Positions 1 to 5,230 of a DNA stretch of 13,294 nucleotides are shown here, one piece after another. The notes beneath the pieces are model-generated. The model ran no database searches and was not told the origin of the DNA. It was given only the letters and a program-made list of their open reading frames with translations. The stretch is taken from the NCBI GenBank assembly GCA_016218635.1, contig JACRDJ010000036.1:1-13294 (forward strand), written 5' to 3'. The first letter of the stretch is position 1, and the number at the start of each line of letters is the position of its first letter. The stretch is from Candidatus Iainarchaeum sp. (GTDB lineage: Archaea > Iainarchaeota > Iainarchaeia > Iainarchaeales > JAFGBZ01). The position numbers and the translations under genes were made by a program.

Positions 1-13
1 ATTTCACAACCAT
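1..13 (-). CDS. Possible start of a minus-strand gene cut by the left edge
   Basis: Only about four codons are visible. On the minus strand an AAAGGAG element (23-17) is followed by ATG at 13-11 and GTG at 7-5. The GTG has the better ribosome-binding spacing (9 bases, against 3 for the ATG). A weak TATA-like TTAATAT lies near 32-39. Nothing can be said about the product, and the call rests on these signals alone. Confidence 0.25.
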
Positions 14-44
14 CAACTCCTTTGTATTTCAGATATTAAGAGCA

Positions 45-76
45 TAAAAAGAAGGGGGTTGGGATAAACCCAACCC
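45..76 (-). terminator. Hairpin plus T-run terminator after the DJ-1/PfpI gene
   Basis: A perfect 8-bp stem (GGGTTGGG at 56-63, CCCAACCC at 69-76) encloses a 5-base loop. Read on the minus strand it is followed at once by CCTTCTTTTTATG, a T-rich tract. It lies about 95 bases after the DJ-1 stop and would end the asnS-DJ-1 transcript. On the plus strand no T-run follows, so the minus orientation is preferred. Nothing else is visible in 77-170. Confidence 0.55.
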
Positions 77-170
77 GATTCCAAGGAGGCGTGAAAGGCT
101 TCAGCGTACAATCAGTACCTAATGCGCTTTCCGGTTAATAAAGCAATTATGGTACAAAACCAAAAGCAAT

Positions 171-677
171 TCACGCCAGCAATTGAGCCAGTTTTTGCCC
201 GAATGCGCGTGCAGCCTCCGGGCCATTGGCCGTTACCAGCAGTCCGTCCGATTCCACGGGTTTGCCGCTAAAAAGCGCTCCCTGCCCGCGTAAAGCGGAT
301 TCCTGGGAGTGAAAAGAAGTCACTTTTTTGCCTTTCAGCAGTCCGGCATTCCCCAGAATAGTGGGTGCAATGCAGATGGCTGCCGTGGGTTTAAGGCCCT
401 GCAGAAAATCCCGTGCCAGGTCGAGGGCAATCTTGTGATTGAAATAAACCCGGGCTCCGCCCCCGCCCACAAACACAACCGAATCAAAATCCCCGGCCCG
501 CACGTGAGCCAAATCCAGGGAAGCCTCCGCAATTCCGCCCCGCGAACCCGTGCAGGTGCCAATTTGTATGGAAGCAATCACGCACTCGTGCCCGGCTTTC
601 TCCAATTCTTCTTTCGTGTGAAAGAGTTCCTCATCCCGGAAATCTTTGGGCGCAATCACGAACAGCACGCGGGCCAT
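171..677 (-). CDS. DJ-1/PfpI family protein
   Basis: This 168-residue protein has the single-domain DJ-1/PfpI (class I glutamine amidotransferase-like) fold. Visible landmarks are an N-terminal beta strand (RVLFVIAP, 3-10), an acidic DEEL segment at 15-18 that supplies the conserved Glu near the nucleophile, a glycine-rich VFVGGGG turn (68-74), and the nucleophile-elbow Cys102 in AAICIAP. PfpI proteases usually have CHG at the elbow; here it is CIA, so peptidase activity should not be assumed. Family members act as chaperones, deglycase-like enzymes or peptidases, usually in the cytoplasm; no signal peptide is present. The ATG at 677 has a GGTGA ribosome-binding site at 686-682. It lies 9 bases after the asnS stop, so the two genes are probably co-transcribed. 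Substrate unknown. Confidence 0.9.
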   Translation of the reverse strand: MARVLFVIAPKDFRDEELFHTKEELEKAGHECVIASIQIGTCTGSRGGIAEASLDLAHVRAGDFDSVVFVGGGGARVYFNHKIALDLARDFLQGLKPTAAICIAPTILGNAGLLKGKKVTSFHSQESALRGQGALFSGKPVESDGLLVTANGPEAARAFGQKLAQLLA

Positions 678-686
678 GGGTTCACC

Positions 687-1997
687 TTACGGATAATAGC
701 GGTTCATGGTGCGCGGGTATGCAATCGCATCCCGAATGTGGGGCAGTTTACACATCCAGGTCAGCACCCGGGAAAGCCCCATTCCGAACCCTGAATGCGG
801 GTGCGCACTGTAACGGCGCACGTCCAAATACCACTGGTAGGGTTTGGGATCGATTTTTTCTTCCGCCATGCGGGTAAGGATTTCGTCGAGCCGCCAGCAG
901 CGTTCCCCGCCCCCGATGATTTCCCCATATCCTTCAGGCGCCAAAACATCCGTGCACAGAACCGTTTCCCCCTTGTCCTTGGGGTTGGGACGGTGATAGA
1001 ACGGCTTGAGCTTGGAGGGATAATGGTAGACAATGATGGGCACCTCGTAATCCTTGGTGATTTCGCGCTCTTCTTTTTCCCCCAAATCCGAACCCCATTT
1101 AAGGTACTTGAATTTCTTCTGCGCAATCCCCAGCACTTCCTCATAGGGAATGCGCTCAAAGCGCGTCTCCACCACTTTCTCCAGCACCTTCGGGTCACGG
1201 CCGAATGCCTTCAGTTCCTTCTCATGTTTATCCAAAAGGCCCTGGGCCAGCGCCTTAATCATTTTTTCCTCAAAATCCATGAGTTCAGGCAACTGCATCC
1301 AACTGGCTTCCGCTTCCGCGTGCCAGAATTCGGTGAGATGCCTCCGCGTGCGGGATTTTTCCGCCCGAAACGAGGGCATCACGGAATACACGCGTTCAAC
1401 GCCCGGCAGAAAAGTCTCCAAATAAAACTGATTCGACTGGGACAAAAAAACCTTTTTCCCGAAATACGGAATCTGGAACAGCGTGGAACCCCCTTCCACG
1501 GCCCCGGAAACAAACTCCGGTCCCTGCACTTCCAGATACTTGTTGTTGGCCATGAAGTCCCGGAATGCCGAAAAAAGAGTGGCGTTCAGGCGCAGCGCGT
1601 TCGTCATCTGCGAACTCCGCAGCCACAAATGCCGCACATCCAGCAAAAAAGCCTCACTGAGGTCCCGCTGAATCGGAAACTCCTCCGAAAACGAAACCAC
1701 TTCCACGTAATCCACTTTAAGTTCCACGCCCTCCGGCGCCCGCGCATCCTCATGCGCTTCCCCGCCCACAATCACCGTGGACTCCACCAATGCCTTGCGG
1801 GCCGCTGACATTTGGCCTTCGGGAACCTTTCCGTCCTCAATCACGCACTGAATGGAGCCCGAACCATCCCGCAACAGCACGAAAACCTTTTCCTTCATGT
1901 CCCGCTTGCGCTTAATCCACCCGCGCAGCAAAAACCGGCCCACCTTCTTATGCAGCACTTCCCCGACCGGTTTATACTTTCCGGAATCGTAATCCAT
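687..1997 (-). CDS. asnS: Asparaginyl-tRNA synthetase (archaeal type)
   Basis: This 436-residue class IIb synthetase attaches asparagine to tRNA-Asn in the cytoplasm. An N-terminal OB-fold anticodon-binding domain (about 17-105, with RGWIKR and VFVLLRDGSG) precedes the catalytic domain. AVEGGSTLF (166-174) and FLSQSNQFYLE (184-194) are characteristic. Motif 2 (209-231) reads FRAEKSRTRRHLTEFWH, the form typical of AsnRS rather than AspRS. Motif 3 (402-412) carries the ATP-binding Arg410, but the residue before it is Ser where relatives I recall have Glu. The protein ends IRDAIAYPRTMNRYYP, matching archaeal AsnRS. The open frame reaches 2123, but its extra 42 residues match nothing. ATG 1997 gives the normal family length and follows a TATA-like box at 2029-2040. 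The stop is TAA. Probably the first gene of a two-gene unit with the DJ-1 gene. Confidence 0.95.
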   Translation of the reverse strand: MDYDSGKYKPVGEVLHKKVGRFLLRGWIKRKRDMKEKVFVLLRDGSGSIQCVIEDGKVPEGQMSAARKALVESTVIVGGEAHEDARAPEGVELKVDYVEVVSFSEEFPIQRDLSEAFLLDVRHLWLRSSQMTNALRLNATLFSAFRDFMANNKYLEVQGPEFVSGAVEGGSTLFQIPYFGKKVFLSQSNQFYLETFLPGVERVYSVMPSFRAEKSRTRRHLTEFWHAEAEASWMQLPELMDFEEKMIKALAQGLLDKHEKELKAFGRDPKVLEKVVETRFERIPYEEVLGIAQKKFKYLKWGSDLGEKEEREITKDYEVPIIVYHYPSKLKPFYHRPNPKDKGETVLCTDVLAPEGYGEIIGGGERCWRLDEILTRMAEEKIDPKPYQWYLDVRRYSAHPHSGFGMGLSRVLTWMCKLPHIRDAIAYPRTMNRYYP

Positions 1998-2028
1998 CCA
2001 ATCACTTAGTATTACAATAATCCCACCT

Positions 2029-2040
2029 GTTTTTATATTA
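2029..2040 (-). promoter_or_regulatory. TATA-like promoter box of asnS
   Basis: On the minus strand the box reads TAATATAAAAAC. Its centre is about 39 bases upstream of ATG 1997, which predicts a short leader of roughly 12 bases. It supports the start at 1997 over the longer open frame, which begins upstream of this box. The 132-base gap to the asparagine synthetase stop (1998-2129) contains no other recognisable element. Confidence 0.5.
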
Positions 2041-2129
2041 TGGCACCCCTTAATCCGCGTGGCAGAAAGGCAGGAAAACGGGAACCTGTTTTTGGACCCG
2101 CCTTCCGCCTGCCTTGCGCGCATGCCCCA

Positions 2130-3044
2130 TCATACCACCACCGTTTCCCCGGGAACCCGGCGAAACAACTGAACGTCTCCCACGTGAACCGCGCCCGTCA
2201 GATAACGCACCAGACGCTCCACCCCAAACCCGCCGCCCGCGGAGGGAATCAGGCCTTTTTCGGCCAGCGAAACATAGGGCGCATACGCCGGCATTTCCAG
2301 CCGGTCCCGGCTCATTCTGCGCTGAATGGAGGTCCACTCGAATTCCCGCTCGCCCCCGGAAAGCGCTTCCCCGAATCCTTCCGGATAAATGAGATCATAG
2401 TTGAGGTAATGCCCCGGATGCGCGGGGTCCTCGCGGTCATAAAATTCCCGCGAATGATCAGTCACCCAAAACGGCTGGGTGGCTTTCAGCGAAGCCTTCC
2501 CCTCCCAGTCCGGCCCGAAGCGCTCCTTTAATTCATGCGTGGTGAAAATACGGAAAGGCGCCGAAATAACGGGAAGCGTTCTTCCAAAAAAAGAAAGTTC
2601 CTCCGAGTACGTTCCGGAAACAAACTTCACCATTTCCGCCAGGTATTTCTCCATCAGCCCGAAAACATCCTCCGATTTCGCGCGGGCCAGCTCAAAATCC
2701 ACCTGCGAAAACTCAAACAAATGCCTTCCGGTCTCCCGGCGGGCCGGATGCTCCAACCGCACGTTCGGCGAAATAATGAAGAGTTTTTCAAGGCCCTCCA
2801 GAAGCGCCATCTGCTTGTGCAGAATCATGGACTGCGTCAGGGAAAGCCGCTGCCCCAAATACTCCACTTCCCCCGTTTTAATCACCGAACTGCCCGGATC
2901 CGGCCCCAAGGGATCCGTCACGGGAGACAAAATCACCGGCATCAGCTGCGTAAAACCCTCCCGGTGAAAAAACTCCGTGGTATGCCCCAACACCCCGGAA
3001 AGAACCCGGGAATACACCCATTTCTTTTCCTTCAAAAAAATCAC
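2130..3044 (-). CDS. asnA: Archaeal asparagine synthetase (AS-AR, class II synthetase-like)
   Basis: This 304-residue protein closely resembles the archaeal asparagine synthetase described in Pyrococcus: a class II catalytic core close to AspRS/AsnRS but lacking the anticodon-binding domain. It makes asparagine from aspartate, ammonia and ATP. Landmarks are PVILSPVTDPLGPDP (36-50), LTQSMILHKQ (69-78), motif 2 from SPNVRLE to GRHLFEFSQVDFE (92-118), REFYDRED (199-206), EALSGGERE (226-234), and motif 3 GGGFGVERLVRYL (270-282) with Arg277. The ending QLFRRVPG matches the family's PFPRVPG. The open frame starts at GTG 3044. TTG 3035 is a credible alternative, with AGGTGA five bases ahead. The gene is divergent from lrp across about 106 bases and upstream of asnS on the same strand, so regulation by the AsnC-type neighbour is likely. 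It is distantly related to bacterial AsnA, not orthologous. Confidence 0.93.
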   Translation of the reverse strand: MIFLKEKKWVYSRVLSGVLGHTTEFFHREGFTQLMPVILSPVTDPLGPDPGSSVIKTGEVEYLGQRLSLTQSMILHKQMALLEGLEKLFIISPNVRLEHPARRETGRHLFEFSQVDFELARAKSEDVFGLMEKYLAEMVKFVSGTYSEELSFFGRTLPVISAPFRIFTTHELKERFGPDWEGKASLKATQPFWVTDHSREFYDREDPAHPGHYLNYDLIYPEGFGEALSGGEREFEWTSIQRRMSRDRLEMPAYAPYVSLAEKGLIPSAGGGFGVERLVRYLTGAVHVGDVQLFRRVPGETVVV

Positions 3045-3065
3045 CTGAAAAAGAATGGGAAAAAG

Positions 3066-3077
3066 AGATAGTTATAG
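3066..3077 (-). promoter_or_regulatory. TATA-like promoter box of the asparagine synthetase gene
   Basis: On the minus strand this A/T-rich stretch contains CTATAACTAT, centred about 28 bases before GTG 3044. That is the leaderless spacing seen at the other promoters here. It lies within the shared divergent region with lrp. Confidence 0.4.
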
Positions 3078-3093
3078 GTAATCCGGATTTTAA

Positions 3094-3106
3094 TGAAAAA
3101 TATTCA
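3094..3106. promoter_or_regulatory. Candidate operator in the divergent asnA-lrp region
   Basis: The stretch TGAAAAATATTCA is an interrupted inverted repeat (TGAA/TTCA, 5-base spacer) in an A/T-rich setting, lying between the two proposed TATA boxes. Lrp/AsnC dimers commonly bind short degenerate palindromes in A/T-rich DNA near their own and target promoters. Arms of 4 bp are weak evidence in such a composition. Confidence 0.3.
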
Positions 3107-3118
3107 AAAAACATCAAC

Positions 3119-3128
3119 TATTTAAACA
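3119..3128 (+). promoter_or_regulatory. TATA-like promoter box of the Lrp/AsnC gene
   Basis: TATTTAAACA is centred about 27 bases upstream of ATG 3151, predicting an essentially leaderless transcript. A second A/T-rich run, GGTATAATATCC (3135-3146), is too close to the ATG to act as its TATA box. Confidence 0.5.
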
Positions 3129-3150
3129 AATTATGGTATAATATCCAATT

Positions 3151-3612
3151 ATGGAAGTAAAACTTGACCACGAAGACCGGAATATCCTGGAAATACTGGA
3201 AAAGAACGCCAAAACAAGGATTCACGCCATTGCCCGAAAAACGGGCATGCCGTCCTCCACGGTGCACCATCGCATCAAACGAATGGAGGAGAACAGAGTC
3301 ATTGCCCGCTGGAGCATCCGTCCGAATTATGGACTCCTGGGTCTCAAACTCAAGGCCCACATCCTGGTTTTCATTGATGTCACACTGCTTAAACGGATTA
3401 AAAAAACGCAGAAAGACCTGGCCAAGGAAATCAGCGCCATCCCCAACACCTACGGAATTGACATCATCACCGGTGAAGCCGACCTGCTGGTGACCGTACG
3501 GGGCAAAGACATGGATGACCTCCAGAAAACGCTCATTGAAAAAATACAGTCCTGTGAAGGAATCGTCAAAACCAGGACACTCATCGTACTGTCTGAAACG
3601 AACGGGCAATGA
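3151..3612 (+). CDS. Lrp/AsnC family transcriptional regulator
   Basis: This 153-residue protein has the full Lrp/AsnC layout. The N-terminal winged helix-turn-helix begins LDHEDRNILEILEKNAKTR (5-23), and its recognition segment is around IARKTGMPSSTVHHRIKRME (27-46). A C-terminal RAM ligand-binding and oligomerisation domain (about 66-148) includes YGIDIITGEADLLVTVRGKD. Family members bind DNA as dimers and higher oligomers and usually sense amino acids. The gene is divergent from the asparagine synthetase, an arrangement like asnC-asnA in E. coli, so asparagine or aspartate is the natural candidate ligand (inference). ATG 3151 follows a TATA box at leaderless spacing. The stop is TGA. It is convergent with aspS, and two hairpins lie between them. 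Confidence 0.93.
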   Translation: MEVKLDHEDRNILEILEKNAKTRIHAIARKTGMPSSTVHHRIKRMEENRVIARWSIRPNYGLLGLKLKAHILVFIDVTLLKRIKKTQKDLAKEISAIPNTYGIDIITGEADLLVTVRGKDMDDLQKTLIEKIQSCEGIVKTRTLIVLSETNGQ

Positions 3613-3618
3613 CTTCCT

Positions 3619-3638
3619 CCGCCACCTAAAGGTGGCGG
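3619..3638. repeat. Hairpin unit A of a paired hairpin element
   Basis: CCGCCACC-TAAA-GGTGGCGG forms a perfect 8-bp stem with a 4-base loop, seven bases after the lrp stop. It is followed by TATCC, so the 3' side reads GGTATCC. No T-run follows on the plus strand, so it is not a classic intrinsic terminator for lrp. It is related to unit B: 14 of 19 bases match from CCT through GGTAT(C/T)C. Confidence 0.7.
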
Positions 3639-3661
3639 TATCCCTCTACAAAAATAATGTG

Positions 3662-3677
3662 TCGGCCTGAAGGCCGA
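3662..3677. repeat. Hairpin unit B of a paired hairpin element
   Basis: TCGGCC-TGAA-GGCCGA is a perfect 6-bp stem (7 bp if the T-A pair inside the loop is counted), followed by GGTATTC. Read on the minus strand it precedes a T-rich tract (ATTATTTTTG), so it could also help terminate aspS transcripts. The shared stem-loop plus GGTAT(C/T)C layout with unit A suggests a small repeat family rather than two unrelated terminators. Confidence 0.65.
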
Positions 3678-3703
3678 GGTATTCAACCATCAAAGGGCTT
3701 CAA

Positions 3704-3722
3704 TAAAGAATCCAAAACAACC
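3704..3722 (-). terminator. T-rich termination tract of aspS
   Basis: Immediately after the aspS stop the minus strand reads TGGGTTGTTTTGGATTCTTT, a T-rich stretch of the sort that ends archaeal transcripts without a hairpin. Hairpin unit B and another T-run lie further downstream. Confidence 0.35.
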
Positions 3723-3724
3723 CA

Positions 3725-4984
3725 TCAGGGCGTGAGCCTTAACGGATCGCGGGGCAAAAGAATCGCTTCCTTCACGTTCTCCAGGTGCAGTAACTGGGCC
3801 ATCAGGCGGTCGAGTCCCAGTCCGGCTCCCCCATGCGGAGGGCACCCGTAACGGAAAATGGCGGCATAATCCGCCATGGAATCCAGGTCCAGTCCCTTTT
3901 CCTTTGCCTGGGATTTCAGGATTTCATAACGGTGTTCGCGTTGCGCGCCCGTGCAGACTTCCAGCCCGTTCCAGAGCAAATCAAACGAACGCGTAAGCCC
4001 CGGCTCGCCTTCGGGTTTCATGTGATAAAAAGGACGCTTAATCCACGGATAACGGGTCAGGAACACGAATTCTTCCCCGAATTTTTCCTTCACCCATTTT
4101 CCCGCCATCTGTTCTCCTTCCGGATCCAGATCCTCTTCGGCGGGCAGGACCTTTCCCTGGGATTTCAGCCAATTCCGGGCCTCCTGCAAGGGAATGCGCG
4201 GAATCTTTTTCGGAACCTGCACGGAAACGCCTAAGATTTCGAGTTCCTTCGCACACGCGCCGGGCAGGCGGGTCAGCACGTCCTTAAACAATTCTTCCAG
4301 CACATCCATGACATCGTTTTCGGACTCAATAAACCCCATTTCCATGTCCAGCCCCGTGAATTCGGTCACGTGACGGGTGGTGTTGCTTTTCTCTGCCCGA
4401 AAAACGGGGCCCAGTTCAAACACGCGCTCAAACCCCGCGGCCACCATCATCTGCTTATAAATCTGGGGAGACTGCGCCAGATAAGCGGGGCGCCCGAAAT
4501 AATCCACTTTGAAGAGTTCCGCGCCGGACTCCACGCCCGCGCTTGTAAGTTTGGGGGACTGAATGCAGGTGAAACCGTTGCGCTCAAAAAAATCAACCAC
4601 GAGGCGGAAGAAAACGGAGCGCACGGAAAACAACGCGCGCACTTTCTCCTGGCGCAGATCCAGAAAACGCCAATCAAAGCGGGCGGAGAGATCCGAATCA
4701 ATCTTTCCGCTGATATCCAGTGGAATGGGCGCCTCCGCCTGGGAAAGCACTTTCATTTGAGAGGGAACCACTTCCATTCCCCCAACCGCCTGCGCGGATT
4801 TTTTGGCCACCCCTTCCGCCCATACCACGCTTTCCTTGGAAAGCGAATCCACGGAATCAAACAGTTCCGCCGAAACCGCTTTTTTGGGAAACACCAGCTG
4901 CACGGTTCCGCGGCGGTCGCGGAGCTTCACGAATTTGAGTCCGCCGAACACCCGCACATCACTCACCCATCCGGCCTCCGCCAC
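3725..4984 (-). CDS. aspS: Aspartyl-tRNA synthetase, first two-thirds of OB strand 1 cut off by an upstream TAG
   Basis: From GTG 4984 this class IIb synthetase has 419 residues; it attaches aspartate to tRNA-Asp. The N-terminal OB fold (about 1-82) begins abruptly at AEAGWVSDV. The catalytic domain has ESGAELF (152-158), YLAQSPQIYKQMM (168-180), motif 2 FRAEKSNTTRHVTEF (195-209), TGAQREHRYEIL (345-356), and motif 3 GGAGLGLDRLM (385-395) with Arg393. The end, ILLPRDPLRLTP, is typical of archaeal AspRS. Relatives run about 15-20 residues further at the N-terminus. Fifteen in-frame codons upstream, starting at ATG 5029, supply exactly that segment but are interrupted by TAG at 4993-4991. The GTG has no ribosome-binding site, but translation could restart there just after the TAG. 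The enzyme is almost certainly real; how its N-terminus is made is open. The stop is TGA. Confidence 0.93.
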   Translation of the reverse strand: MAEAGWVSDVRVFGGLKFVKLRDRRGTVQLVFPKKAVSAELFDSVDSLSKESVVWAEGVAKKSAQAVGGMEVVPSQMKVLSQAEAPIPLDISGKIDSDLSARFDWRFLDLRQEKVRALFSVRSVFFRLVVDFFERNGFTCIQSPKLTSAGVESGAELFKVDYFGRPAYLAQSPQIYKQMMVAAGFERVFELGPVFRAEKSNTTRHVTEFTGLDMEMGFIESENDVMDVLEELFKDVLTRLPGACAKELEILGVSVQVPKKIPRIPLQEARNWLKSQGKVLPAEEDLDPEGEQMAGKWVKEKFGEEFVFLTRYPWIKRPFYHMKPEGEPGLTRSFDLLWNGLEVCTGAQREHRYEILKSQAKEKGLDLDSMADYAAIFRYGCPPHGGAGLGLDRLMAQLLHLENVKEAILLPRDPLRLTP

Positions 4985-5029
4985 AGGACGCTATTTAAGT
5001 GCTTCCGACAGAACGCGCTTTAATTGCAT
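4985..5029 (-). other. aspS: Probable true N-terminal codons of aspS, interrupted by an in-frame amber codon
   Basis: In the aspS frame ATG 5029 reads MQLKRVLSEALK, then TAG (4993-4991), then RPV joining AEAGWV. The pattern R-V-L-S-E-A-L-K-x-x-x-V ahead of AGWV is how archaeal AspRS proteins normally begin. With the TAG counted, the total is 434 codons, close to the family's usual length of about 438. The TATA box at 5053-5060 is about 28 bases from ATG 5029, matching other genes here; GTG 4984 is far off that spacing. Confidence 0.7.
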
Positions 5030-5052
5030 CCATCAACAGAGGGAAAAAATAG

Positions 5053-5060
5053 AATATATA
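5053..5060 (-). promoter_or_regulatory. TATA box of aspS
   Basis: On the minus strand TATATATT is centred about 28 bases upstream of ATG 5029 and about 73 bases upstream of GTG 4984. It therefore predicts a leaderless transcript beginning at or next to the ATG. A G/C-rich segment lies just upstream (5062-5082), where a B-recognition element would be expected. Confidence 0.55.
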
Positions 5061-5152
5061 AGGAGGGCTTAGCGGGGCTCCATTGAAAATGTCCGGAGAT
5101 AACTGAATTTCAAAAGACGCGACATTAGCAGAACGCCTTATTCCGGCTTTTG

Positions 5153-5200
5153 CCAACCTTTTTCGGTGTTGGAAGACCGGATAAATACCGAAAAACAAAG
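5153..5200 (-). terminator. Terminator region of the giant surface-protein gene
   Basis: About 30 bases after the TAA stop the minus strand reads CTTTGTTTTTC (5200-5190), a T-rich tract. Next comes a 5-bp stem (CCAAC 5153-5157 with GTTGG 5168-5172). The rest of the 5061-5230 gap shows no open frame or RNA gene that I recognise. Confidence 0.4.
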
Positions 5201-5230
5201 ACTTTCAACGAAGCCATTTAGCGGGTGCCG

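Noticed and set aside
78..170. Possible tRNA or small RNA downstream of the DJ-1 gene
   Set aside because: No cloverleaf, T-loop or A/B box pattern could be built; only the terminator hairpin at 56-76 is supported.
795..1808. 337-residue open frame antisense to asnS
   Set aside because: It is a shadow of the G/C-biased third positions of asnS: rich in Arg, His and Pro, with no family resemblance, while asnS on the other strand is unmistakable.
1998..2123. Longer AsnRS start adding 42 residues
   Set aside because: The extra residues match no AsnRS, and the TATA-like box at 2029-2040 lies inside them.
4995..5198. 67-residue minus-strand frame between the giant gene and aspS
   Set aside because: It spans the aspS promoter and has no family resemblance; its final codons are the aspS N-terminal region read in the wrong frame.
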